A stretch of 64,000 nucleotides of DNA from Streptomyces sp. MJM8645 (GTDB taxonomy: Bacteria > Actinomycetota > Actinomycetes > Streptomycetales > Streptomycetaceae): positions 5,338,501-5,402,500 of the forward strand of contig NZ_LJJF01000001.1 in the NCBI RefSeq assembly GCF_001625365.1. The letters are read 5' to 3'. Both the position numbers and the translations under genes were made by a program. The notes under the pieces were generated by a model. It was not told where the DNA came from and searched no databases. It saw only the letters and a list, made by a program, of their open reading frames with translations. Shown here one piece after another: positions 10,620 to 17,138 of the stretch. The number at the start of each line of letters is the position of its first letter. Positions within the stretch are counted from its first letter, which is position 1.

Positions 10620-11561
10620 GTGACCGCCGTCGAAACCCGTCCCGCCGGGGTCACCGGGGCGACTCCTGCGCACCGGCCCATCGGGGCCCGTGTCGGCGCC
10701 TTCGTCGCACTGACCAAGCCACGGATCATCGAACTGCTGCTGATGAGCACGGTGCCGGTGATGTTCCTCGCCCAACAGGGCGTCCCGAACATGCTGCTGG
10801 TGCTGAAGGTCGTGGTCGGCGGCTACCTCTCGGCGGGCGGCGCCAACGCCCTCAACATGTACATCGACCGCGACATCGACGCGGTGATGACCCGCACCGA
10901 GCGCCGGCCGATCGTCACCGGGATGGTGTCGCCGCGCGAGGCGCTGGTGTTCGGCATCGTCCTCGCGATCGTCTCGACCCTGCTGCTGGGCTTCGGCGTC
11001 AACTGGCTCTCCTCCGGACTGGCGCTCGGCGCGCTGCTGTTCTACGTGTTCGTCTACACGCTGGGGCTCAAGCGGCGCACCTCGCAGAACATCGTCTGGG
11101 GCGGCATCGCCGGCTGCATGCCGGTGCTGATCGGCTGGTCCTCCGTCACCAACTCGCTGTCCTGGGCGGCGGTCGCGCTGTTCCTGGTGGTGTTCTTCTG
11201 GACGCCGCCGCACACCTGGGTGCTCTCGATGAAGGTGCGCGAGGACTACGAGCGGGCCGGCGTGCCGATGCTGCCGGTGGTCAAGGGCAACGTCGCCGTC
11301 GGCAAGCAGGTCGTCGCCTACTCCTGGGTGATGGTGGCGACCTCGCTGGCAGTGTGGCCGCTGGGGCACATGAGCTGGCTGTACCCCGTCACCGCGGTGC
11401 TGCTCGGCGGGTTCTGGCTACGCGAGGCGCACGCGCTGTACGGCCGGGCCAAGGCCGGGGTGGTGGGCGCGAAGCTGAAGGAGATGCGGCTGTTCCACTG
11501 GTCGATCACCTACCTGTCGCTGCTGTTCGTGGTGTGCGCGATCGACCCGTTCGTGAAGTAA
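10620..11561 (+). CDS. ctaB: Protoheme IX farnesyltransferase (haem O synthase)
   Basis: Attaches farnesyl to haem B to make haem O, the precursor of haem A for cytochrome c oxidase. It is an integral membrane UbiA-type prenyltransferase of 313 residues with about eight hydrophobic segments. The prenyl-diphosphate motif NALNMYIDRDID begins near residue 76 and the KRRTSQN loop follows. I chose GTG 10620 because the resulting VTAVETRPAG start matches relatives. An alternative GTG at 10614 would make codon 2 a TTA. The frame is open to 10332, but that upstream part looks non-coding. ctaA, the next enzyme, lies 6 kb downstream. Confidence 0.95.
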   Translation: MTAVETRPAGVTGATPAHRPIGARVGAFVALTKPRIIELLLMSTVPVMFLAQQGVPNMLLVLKVVVGGYLSAGGANALNMYIDRDIDAVMTRTERRPIVTGMVSPREALVFGIVLAIVSTLLLGFGVNWLSSGLALGALLFYVFVYTLGLKRRTSQNIVWGGIAGCMPVLIGWSSVTNSLSWAAVALFLVVFFWTPPHTWVLSMKVREDYERAGVPMLPVVKGNVAVGKQVVAYSWVMVATSLAVWPLGHMSWLYPVTAVLLGGFWLREAHALYGRAKAGVVGAKLKEMRLFHWSITYLSLLFVVCAIDPFVK

Positions 11562-11577
11562 GGCCTGTCCGACGTCG

Positions 11578-11608
11578 AAGAGCCCCGGTCCGGTGGACCG
11601 GGGCTCTT
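11578..11608. terminator. Bidirectional terminator between ctaB and DUF2461 gene
   Basis: A perfect 14-bp stem (AAGAGCCCCGGTCC at 11578-11591 with its complement at 11595-11608) and a 3-nt loop lie between convergent genes. Confidence 0.8.
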
Positions 11609-11615
11609 CGCGTTC

Positions 11616-12257
11616 TCACCGCGCCGGCAGCTCGGACGGGCCGACGTAGTCGTCCAGCCAGTCCCGGAGCGGCTGGGAGGCGCGCAGGAAGGCGGTGATC
11701 CGGGTGTGGGCGCCGCGGGTGCCGAGCCACTTCTCGGGCGCCCACTCCTGCCAGGCGACCAGGCCCTTGTGGCGCAGCAGCTCGATCCTCGGGTGGTCCT
11801 TGGGGAAGCCGCGCGGAGCGGTCTTGAGGGAGTCCCGGCCGTGCACCCGGGGGCCGTCCTGCTCCACCGCGGCAATCACCCGCTCCAGCTCGGCGCCGCT
11901 GACGTCCTCGGCGACGGCGGCGCGGTAGCGGTCCAACTGGTCGGGGGCGAGCTGGTACATCCCGTTGCCGCAGGCCAGGCCGTCGGCGGAGAGCTGGACG
12001 TAGCCGCCGGTCTCCAGGTGGGCGCCGATGTGTGTCTTGTACGGAGACTTGTCGGCGCTGAACCGGACGTCGCGGTTGGGACGGAAGATCTTCCCGGGCC
12101 CGAACTCCGGCTCCAGCTCGGCGAGCAGCAGCTCCATCGGGGTCCGCACGTCGTCGTCGTACTGCTCCTTGTGGGCCTGCCAGAAGGTCTTGGAATTGTC
12201 GGCTTCGAGGTGCTCGTAGAAGTCGAGCGCCTCGGCCGGCCAGCCGGAGAAGGTCAC
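11616..12257 (-). CDS. DUF2461 domain-containing protein
   Basis: The 213-residue soluble protein matches the DUF2461/TIGR02453 family: an FSGWPAEALDFYEHLEADNSK-like start, a central FRPNRDVRFSADKSPYKTH block and a GMYQLAPDQLDRYR segment. No biochemical function is established for the family. The start GTG 12257 gives the family N-terminus; the frame extends further upstream but that part overlaps the divergent gene's promoter space. It converges on ctaB and diverges from a small conserved gene, with a 72-bp shared promoter region. Confidence 0.85.
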   Translation of the reverse strand: MTFSGWPAEALDFYEHLEADNSKTFWQAHKEQYDDDVRTPMELLLAELEPEFGPGKIFRPNRDVRFSADKSPYKTHIGAHLETGGYVQLSADGLACGNGMYQLAPDQLDRYRAAVAEDVSGAELERVIAAVEQDGPRVHGRDSLKTAPRGFPKDHPRIELLRHKGLVAWQEWAPEKWLGTRGAHTRITAFLRASQPLRDWLDDYVGPSELPAR

Positions 12258-12329
12258 GCCTCCAGTATGTGGCCCGGTGCACAGGGCGCTCCCGTCGCCA
12301 GCACGACTACCGGTGGGTAGCATGCGGGC

Positions 12330-12668
12330 ATGAGCAGCGCAGAGACCGCCACCGCCGCCGCGCCGGACGCCCGTACCGAGCGCCGCGCCAAGCGCATCGC
12401 CAAGCACCTCAGCAGCTTCGCCCGCCAACACGGGGGCGGCGCCGACGCGGTCGTCGAGTACGTCGGCGCCGTGGCCACCCGGATCGTGGTGGTCGGCGCG
12501 GACGGCGCCTGGGGCGACCAGGTGGCCCCGAGCTACGCCGTCGGCCGCCGCGCCGCCGAACTGGCCGGGCTGACCCTGCACGACGACTTCGAGGGCGAGC
12601 TGGCCCTCAAAGTGAAGACCGGCCCGTACGAGTGGAAGCGGATGGCCGGCATCCAGCTCGGCGGCTGA
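12330..12668 (+). CDS. Conserved hypothetical protein (112 aa)
   Basis: I do not recognise a family. The 112-residue product has a basic N-terminal helix (about residues 16-35, RTERRAKRIAKHLSSFARQH), then an alpha/beta-looking core containing TRIVVVGADGAWGDQVAP and ending GPYEWKRMAGIQLGG. It has no signal peptide or membrane segment. The ATG at 12330 is 72 bp from the divergent DUF2461 gene. Codon use matches the neighbours, and a large terminator hairpin follows the stop. Confidence 0.75.
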   Translation: MSSAETATAAAPDARTERRAKRIAKHLSSFARQHGGGADAVVEYVGAVATRIVVVGADGAWGDQVAPSYAVGRRAAELAGLTLHDDFEGELALKVKTGPYEWKRMAGIQLGG

Positions 12669-12679
12669 TCACTTCGGCG

Positions 12680-12733
12680 CCCACGGCAACGGCCCGGTTC
12701 CCCTAGGCGGGGGAGCCGGGCCGTTGCCGTGGG
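12680..12733. terminator. Long bidirectional terminator
   Basis: A 24-bp stem (12680-12703 pairing with 12710-12733, one G-U type mismatch) and a 6-nt loop lie between the convergent 112-residue gene and the methyltransferase gene. It ends 1 bp before the methyltransferase stop codon. Confidence 0.85.
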
Positions 12734-12734
12734 C

Positions 12735-13949
12735 TCACCGGGGCAGCTCCTCGCGGTCGAGCACCCGGACGGGTTGGGCGGGTCGGTCCAGCCAGGCCCA
12801 CTGCCTCTCCTCGGTGACGGTGAGCCCGAAGCGCTGGGGTGTCGGGCGGTCATGCTCCTCCCACCAGCGGTGGGCGGCTTCGATTTCGTCCCAGAGCCGA
12901 CGAGGGCCGTGCTGCCAGACGGTGAAGCGTTCGCCCTGTTCGCCGTCGTGATCGACGGCGGCCCAGGAACGGGCATCGGTGGTGGCGACCCAGAGCCGGG
13001 CGGCGACGCCGTCGACGCCCGGCTCGTCCTCCCAGGCGGTCCACACGTCGCCCAGCCGCAGGCCGAGGGCGAACCGGGCCTCCCAGTGGTCGCCCGTGAT
13101 GTTCCACGGTGGCAGCGTGGTTTCGGATTCCTTCGGTACGTGGTCGTCGCGGACGACATCGCGGAAGATCCGCAGGTCCTGCCGCTGGTTGCGCATCAGC
13201 ATGAACGCGGAGTGAGGGCTGAAGCGTCCCTGAGCCAGGTCGCGTTCGACGGTGAGCTTGAGCAGCCCCCAGCAGAGCAGGGGGGTGTCCCAGGGGGTGA
13301 GGACGATGCCTCCGGGCCGGGTCTGCTCGATCCAGGCCCAGAGCACGCGGCGGACCGAACAGGTGGAGACGATCCGGTCGTACGGCTGACGTCGGGGCCG
13401 GCCCAGGGAGCCGTCTCCGCAGATCAGGTCCACGTCCAGGCCCGCCGCGTTCAGGGACGCCCACGCCTGCTCGGAGACCTCGGAGTCGATCTCGATCGAG
13501 GTGACGTGTCCGGAGCCGAGGCGGTGAGCGAGCAGGGCCGCGTTCCAACCGGTGCCGGTGCCGATCTCCAGGACGTTCATTCCGGGCTGGACGTCGAGGT
13601 CGCGGAGCATGCGGACGACGATCGAGGGGGCGGAGGCGGAGGAGGAGGGCCAAACGTCGGCCGGGTCGGGCGGATCGGCCGATGCCTGGCCGTCGTTGAC
13701 CTGGGTGACGACGGGGGCGTCGGCGTAGGCCGCCTCGAACCAGCGCTGGTGGTCGGTCGAGAGGTTGCAGGGCTCGTAGCCGCCCCGGTCGTCCTCCAGC
13801 CAGATCCGCTCGGGGAGGAAGTGATGGCGCGGGACCGCCTTGATCGCCTCTTGCCACTCGCGGGGGACCGGGCCGCCGAGCGCTTCGCCGACGGTCCGGA
13901 GCAGGCCGCGCACGGCGGCCTGCTCCGGTCGATGCACAAGGTCCGTCAC
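12735..13949 (-). CDS. PCMT/TgmC-like peptide methyltransferase, no ATP-grasp partner nearby
   Basis: The 404-residue protein combines an N-terminal part typical of protein-isoaspartate-methyltransferase-like enzymes of peptide-maturation systems (VPRHHFLPERIWL, VTQVNDG, then a Ser-rich block) with a SAM-binding VLEIGTGTGWNAALLAHRLG motif near residues 130-150. It continues with YDRIVSTCSV and an RPGGIVLT strand. This layout is that of methyltransferases from ATP-grasp-modified RiPP (TgmC-type) and FxLD systems, inferred from memory of those families. No ATP-grasp, lanthionine synthetase or radical SAM gene lies in the window. The GTG start (13947-13949) overlaps the stop of a 44-codon gene upstream (GTGA), so the two are probably translationally coupled. 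The small peptide is the obvious candidate substrate, but this is inference. Confidence 0.8.
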   Translation of the reverse strand: MTDLVHRPEQAAVRGLLRTVGEALGGPVPREWQEAIKAVPRHHFLPERIWLEDDRGGYEPCNLSTDHQRWFEAAYADAPVVTQVNDGQASADPPDPADVWPSSSASAPSIVVRMLRDLDVQPGMNVLEIGTGTGWNAALLAHRLGSGHVTSIEIDSEVSEQAWASLNAAGLDVDLICGDGSLGRPRRQPYDRIVSTCSVRRVLWAWIEQTRPGGIVLTPWDTPLLCWGLLKLTVERDLAQGRFSPHSAFMLMRNQRQDLRIFRDVVRDDHVPKESETTLPPWNITGDHWEARFALGLRLGDVWTAWEDEPGVDGVAARLWVATTDARSWAAVDHDGEQGERFTVWQHGPRRLWDEIEAAHRWWEEHDRPTPQRFGLTVTEERQWAWLDRPAQPVRVLDREELPR

Positions 13950-14080
13950 TTGTCGCCCTCGTCCTTCTTGTGCTTCGGGTCGGGCGCCGGGTTCTGTCCG
14001 TCGGGGGACGGCTTGCTCGTGCCGGGGTCCTTCTTTCCGCCGTGCTTGCCGCCGCTGGGCTTGTCGGTTCCCCAACCCAT
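13946..14080 (-). CDS. 44-residue Lys/Gly/Pro/Asp-rich peptide, candidate substrate of adjacent methyltransferase
   Basis: A reading frame too short for usual gene callers. ATG 14080 is preceded by an almost ideal AAGGAGG at 4 bp, and the stop overlaps the methyltransferase start by 4 bp. The peptide is highly polar: it starts MGWGTDKPSGG and ends KHKKDEGDK, has Asp at 6, 18, 27, 34, 40 and 43, one Asp-Gly (27-28), and no Cys. Both the strong ribosome site and the overlap argue that it is translated. It could be a RiPP-like precursor modified at Asp, or simply a coupling leader peptide. No leader/core boundary can be recognised. Confidence 0.65.
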   Translation of the reverse strand: MGWGTDKPSGGKHGGKKDPGTSKPSPDGQNPAPDPKHKKDEGDK

Positions 14081-14113
14081 GCTTCCTCCTTGAGCGTCGA
14101 TGAGCGTTGGTGA

Positions 14114-14150
14114 TCCCGTCCGCGACGCCGGGCCGGCGCCGCGGACGGGA
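14114..14150 (-). terminator. Stem-loop between the 53-residue and 44-residue genes
   Basis: An 11-bp stem (TCCCGTCCGCG at 14114-14124 with its complement at 14140-14150) surrounds a GC-rich 15-nt interior that can pair further. It begins 2 bp after the 53-codon gene's stop and could be a terminator or attenuator upstream of the 44-residue gene. Confidence 0.55.
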
Positions 14151-14152
14151 GT

Positions 14153-14314
14153 TCAGTGGGAGTGGTTGATCAGCACCAGGGCTGCGGCGATGACGTGCAG
14201 TCCGGCAGCGGCGGACACCCCGTAGGCGGCCCAGACCCGCGTGAGGTCGGGGACGGAGAGTGGAATCGGCGTTTCGTCGGAGGCGCAACTCTCCTCCGGC
14301 GGTCGCGGGTTCAC
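14153..14314 (-). CDS. 53-residue single-span membrane peptide
   Basis: GTG 14314 overlaps the stop of the ATPase gene (GTGA), indicating coupling. The product has a polar N-terminus (VNPRPPEESCASDETP), an amphipathic stretch PDLTRVWAAYG and one hydrophobic segment (about residues 30-49, ending LVLINHSH), suggesting a single-pass membrane peptide with a short His-containing tail. I know no family for it. The 4-bp overlap and normal codon bias support translation. Its role next to an anti-sigma-type ATPase is unknown. Confidence 0.55.
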   Translation of the reverse strand: MNPRPPEESCASDETPIPLSVPDLTRVWAAYGVSAAAGLHVIAAALVLINHSH

Positions 14315-14793
14315 CGGGGGATCGGCGCGGGCGCCACAAGGTCGGCGTGGACGACCTTCCCGAACGGGAGGAGCGTGACGCCCCAGCGGCCGCGAGTGAG
14401 CCGGTGGACCATCGCCAGGCCCCGGCCGGACGTGGCGTCCGGCCCGGCCTGGACCATCACGGGCATCGAGCGGGAACCGTCACCGACGAGGATGCGGACG
14501 ATCCGGTCGGTCGGACGGCGAACGCCGACGAGAATGCGGGTCTGGCAGCAGGTCTTGAAGGAGTTGGTGACCAACTCGCTGACGATCATGGCGGCGTCGT
14601 CCACCAGGTCGCCCAGGCCCCATTCCCGCAGCGTCGCCGCGACGAACCGGCGGGCAGCTCCCACCGACTCCGGCAGGTAGGGCAGCAACAGCTCCGCTGC
14701 CGTCGACACCGACATTGAGTTGGTGTCGGGAGTCGCGCGACTCTCCGTCGAAGCGTGCTGCATGGGAACTTCCAGGACGTCGGCTTCGAACAC
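14311..14793 (-). CDS. Anti-sigma-type ATP-binding protein (HATPase_c)
   Basis: The roughly 160-residue protein has the GHKL ATPase motifs of the RsbW/streptomycete regulatory kinase-like family: ELVTNSFKTC (N box), a VGDGSRSMP loop (G1) and SGRGLAMVHRL (G2). Such proteins bind sigma factors or anti-anti-sigma partners or act as small regulators; the partner here is unknown. I prefer GTG 14793 because GAGGAG lies 6 bp upstream. ATG 14799 would touch that site, and a TTG at 14880 would place the coding start on a likely -35 (TTGACT) and run across a palindrome. It is first in a probable operon with the 53- and 44-residue genes and the methyltransferase. Confidence 0.8.
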   Translation of the reverse strand: MFEADVLEVPMQHASTESRATPDTNSMSVSTAAELLLPYLPESVGAARRFVAATLREWGLGDLVDDAAMIVSELVTNSFKTCCQTRILVGVRRPTDRIVRILVGDGSRSMPVMVQAGPDATSGRGLAMVHRLTRGRWGVTLLPFGKVVHADLVAPAPIPR

Positions 14794-14824
14794 GACCATC
14801 TCCTCTAAATGAGGTGTTTCCATG

Positions 14825-14842
14825 CACTCATGTACATGAGTG
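14825..14842. promoter_or_regulatory. 18-bp perfect palindrome, candidate operator
   Basis: CACTCATGT followed directly by ACATGAGTG lies 31 bp upstream of the chosen ATPase start and about 30 bp downstream of a TTGACT element (14875-14880, minus). Its position near the expected transcription start suits a repressor site. A GntR-family gene lies immediately upstream and is the natural candidate regulator. A half-like CATGAGT occurs at 14871-14877. Confidence 0.6.
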
Positions 14843-14878
14843 ACGAGTAGAAGAGTGCCCGGCTCCTGTGCATGAGTC

Positions 14879-14910
14879 AACCCGTCGCGGGAGGAATCTC
14901 GCGACGGGTT
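14879..14910 (-). terminator. Terminator after the GntR gene
   Basis: An 11-bp perfect stem (AACCCGTCGCG at 14879-14889 with its complement at 14900-14910) and a 10-nt loop lie 19 bp after the GntR stop on the minus strand. Confidence 0.7.
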
Positions 14911-14928
14911 GAGGGAGTTGATCGTTAG

Positions 14929-15708
14929 TCAGTCATGCGCGGGAAAGCGATAGTCGAGAACGAACTGGTCGGCCGCCATGACGGTGTCGCACACCTCCAC
15001 CACGCGGCCATCCGCAGTGATGGCATCGCGAACGAGATGGATCACCGGCGCACCGGGGCTCAGGGTGAGCGCTTTGGTCTCCGGCTTGGTCGCGAGTCTG
15101 GCCCGTACGGACTCGGTGAACTCGACGAGGGAGTGGCCGTGTTCTTCGAGGCGGGCGTAGATGCCGCCGCCACCGGGGTTCTCGGCGAAAACCTCAGGGA
15201 TGTCCTTGACCACGTCCCACGGCAGGTATGACGTGGCCTCCTCGGTGGGCACCCCATCTCGGAAGTACCGGCGTTTGCGGGCCAGTACCTGGGTGCCGGC
15301 GGGAAGTCCCAAGCGATCGGCGATCTCGGGAGGTGCTGCTGTGGGGCCCACGAACAGCACGGTCACGGACGGGATGCCGCCGGAGGTCTCTGTCTCTGCG
15401 AGGTATGCGGCCTTGCCGGCGTTGCGATGGGCGCGGCGGAATCGGTCCGCAGACTTGCGCTGAACCGGCGGGCGGGAGCGGACGAACGAGCCTCGGCCAT
15501 GGTGCGTCTCGATGAGCTGAGTCGTTCGGAGTTCGGCGATGGCCTTGCGAACTGTCCCGGATGCGACTCCGTACCGCTGCATGAGCTCGGCCTCGCTGGG
15601 CACGGTCGCACCGGGAGCGAGAACGCCCGACTTGATCTGCGCGGCAAGATCAGCCGCGATCTGCAGCTACTTCGTCGTGGCCGACGAGGCCACCTCACTA
15701 CTCGCCAT
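14929..15708 (-). pseudogene. GntR/HutC-family regulator interrupted by an amber codon
   Basis: From ATG 15708 the frame reads 13 codons (MASSEVASSATTK), then TAG (15667-15669), then continues LQIAADLAAQIKSG and PSEAELMQRYGVASGTVRKAIAEL, the classic GntR winged-helix start, through a UTRA ligand domain to the stop at 14929. GntR proteins normally have Lys-Tyr at this point, so TAC/TAT to TAG is a one-base change. Without read-through, translation could start only at GTG 15603, losing the first DNA-binding helix. The rest of the gene is intact with normal codon use, so the lesion is recent, a sequencing error, or conditionally suppressed. It diverges from the Nudix gene with a 29-bp gap. Confidence 0.75.
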
Positions 15709-15737
15709 AGTCCTTCAGGGCTCCTATCCTCCTGCAC

Positions 15738-16187
15738 ATGAGTAACAGCGCCGGGAAGTTCCAGTCAACGCCGCTCCACTCGGTGTCCGTCGCGGGGGTG
15801 GTGGTGCGGGAGGACGGCCGGGTGCTGGCGATTTGCCGGGCTGACAACGGGGCTTGGGAACCTCCGGGTGGCGTGCTGGAACTGGGCGAGGCCATCGAGG
15901 ACGGCGTGCGACGCGAGGTCTACGAGGAGACCGGGGTCAAGGTCACCGTCGAGCGGCTGACCGGCGTGTACAAGAACGTAAGCCGAGGGATCGTCGCCTT
16001 CGTCTTCCGCTGTCGAACGGAGAGCGGTGCCGGGCGGCCCTCGGACGAGTCGGTCGAGGTCGACTGGCTCACCCCGGCCGAGGTCTCCGACCGCATGGCC
16101 GAGGTCTATGCCGTACGCGTCCTGGATGCGCTTCGGGACGACACAGCGCCGAGTATCCGAACCCACGACGGCCGACACGTGCTGTGA
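15738..16187 (+). CDS. Nudix hydrolase
   Basis: The 149-residue protein has a complete Nudix box GX5EX7REVXEEXGV at residues 45-67, which coordinates Mg2+ for hydrolysis of a nucleoside diphosphate linked to another group. The substrate cannot be read from sequence. Small Nudix enzymes paired with a divergent GntR regulator recur in streptomycetes, probably in nucleotide clean-up. The start is ATG 15738. A decayed second copy of its two ends lies at 17008-17094, followed by the same terminator, so this gene was duplicated locally. Confidence 0.9.
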   Translation: MSNSAGKFQSTPLHSVSVAGVVVREDGRVLAICRADNGAWEPPGGVLELGEAIEDGVRREVYEETGVKVTVERLTGVYKNVSRGIVAFVFRCRTESGAGRPSDESVEVDWLTPAEVSDRMAEVYAVRVLDALRDDTAPSIRTHDGRHVL

Positions 16188-16197
16188 CAGTAAGACG

Positions 16198-16223
16198 AAG
16201 GCCCCCATCCGAGGATGGGGGCC
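16198..16223. terminator. Terminator after Nudix gene (copy 1 of a duplicated hairpin)
   Basis: AAGGCCCCCATCC at 16198-16210 pairs with GGATGGGGGCCTT ending near 16225. The same hairpin with the same loop recurs at 17102-17129 after the Nudix remnant. Confidence 0.8.
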
Positions 16224-16234
16224 TTTGACGACGT

Positions 16235-16378
16235 TCAGACCTTGGAGGTCTCGGGGGTCCGGGGGGCAGGGGTTGCAGTCGGGACCTCTTCGACCTCGTG
16301 TACGCGCAGGGCGAAGGGAATGACCTCGGCCAGGTTGGCGGACCGGTTGCGTTCGGTGGTGTCGTTGGCGGCCCGGGT
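16235..16378 (-). pseudogene. Probable remnant of a second ctaA 3' end
   Basis: On the minus strand the frame ends IPFALRVHEVEEV...TPETSKV, with the stop 10 bp from the first Nudix terminator. The real ctaA ends IPLALRTREAQDI...TPQAATV with its stop in the same place relative to the second copy of that terminator. The nucleotide sequences around both stops align (GACGAcGTTCAGAC and GACGAtGCTCAGAC). I infer a degenerate copy of the ctaA tail left by a duplication or by replacement recombination. Upstream of about 16330 similarity fades. A small independent gene remains possible. Confidence 0.45.
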
Positions 16379-16453
16379 TGATACGGCGATGGCGCGAGAC
16401 TGCGTTGAGGAACTTCGATCGCTCGGGGTTTCGGCCCGGAAACAGAGGACGGT

Positions 16454-17011
16454 GTGACGGTGGCGGTTCGGCTGTTGGACGGCGAGCAGACGGTCGAGCT
16501 GGAGGGCCAGTTGAAGGAGGTGTTCTCGGAGGCGTTCGCGGAAGCCCCCTACGGCGAGGGGCCGACCGATGTGGGGCGGGCGTTTCGCCGGTTCCGCTCG
16601 CAGGCGCGTCGGCGGGGGTTCCGGGCGGCCATCGCCTTCGACGGCGACACCGTTGTCGGGATGGCGTACGGCTACCCGCTGTCGGCGAACACCGGATGGT
16701 GGGACACCCTGATCGATCCCGTGCCCGAGGACCTCAGGCATGAGGACGGGCAGCGCACGTTCGGTCTCTTCGAGCTGGCGGTTCGGCCCCGGTGGCGCCG
16801 CCAGGGCGTCGCCGCCCGCATGCATCGCGCCCTCATCGAGGGCATCGACAGCGCCCGGGTGATGCTGAACACCCGGCCGGAGGCGACTGCCGCCCAGGCG
16901 TCCTACCGAGCGTGGGGCTACAGGCGCGTCGGTTCGGCGATCCCGTGGGACGGCGCGGCTCGGCACGACGTGATGGTCCTCGACCTGATCCACCCGGTGG
17001 TGCGAGCGTGA
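16454..17011 (+). CDS. GNAT-family N-acetyltransferase
   Basis: The 185-residue protein has the GNAT acetyl-CoA loop FELAVRPRWRRQGVAARMHRAL near residues 105-126 and the usual later strand/helix (VMLNTRPEATAAQASYRAWGY). Substrate unknown. Start GTG 16454 follows GAGG by about 5 bp. It sits between the complete Nudix gene and the Nudix remnant, so it was probably brought in by, or trapped in, the same rearrangement. Its stop overlaps by 4 bp the GTG of the remnant frame. Confidence 0.85.
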   Translation: MTVAVRLLDGEQTVELEGQLKEVFSEAFAEAPYGEGPTDVGRAFRRFRSQARRRGFRAAIAFDGDTVVGMAYGYPLSANTGWWDTLIDPVPEDLRHEDGQRTFGLFELAVRPRWRRQGVAARMHRALIEGIDSARVMLNTRPEATAAQASYRAWGYRRVGSAIPWDGAARHDVMVLDLIHPVVRA

Positions 17012-17094
17012 CGCCACTCCACTCGGTGTCCGTCGCGGGGGGGGGGGGCACGTCGCCGAGTGTCCGGAGCCACGACGGGCGGCGGTTGTTGTGA
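17008..17094 (+). pseudogene. Nudix remnant: both gene ends fused by an internal deletion
   Basis: The 28-codon frame begins VTPLHSVSVAG, identical to residues 11-20 of the intact Nudix protein (TPLHSVSVAG), and ends SPSVRSHDGRRLL against SIRTHDGRHVL at the intact C-terminus. The roughly 115 codons between, including the Nudix box, are gone. The junction is a run of 12 G (17038-17049), a likely slippage or breakpoint site. The duplicated terminator hairpin follows at the matching distance. It is not a functional enzyme. Confidence 0.8.
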
Positions 17095-17101
17095 CACGTC
17101 G

Positions 17102-17129
17102 AAGGCCCCCATCCGAGGATGGGGGCCTT
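17102..17129. terminator. Duplicated terminator hairpin (copy 2), downstream of ctaA
   Basis: AAGGCCCCCATCC and its complement, identical to the hairpin at 16198-16223, lie between the Nudix remnant and the convergent ctaA gene. It can serve both. Confidence 0.8.
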
Positions 17130-17138
17130 CGACGATGC

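Noticed and set aside
15736..15743. Third copy of the ACATGAGT operator half-site at the Nudix start
   Set aside because: It coincides with ATGAGT of the start codon and lacks the other half of the dyad, so chance is sufficient.
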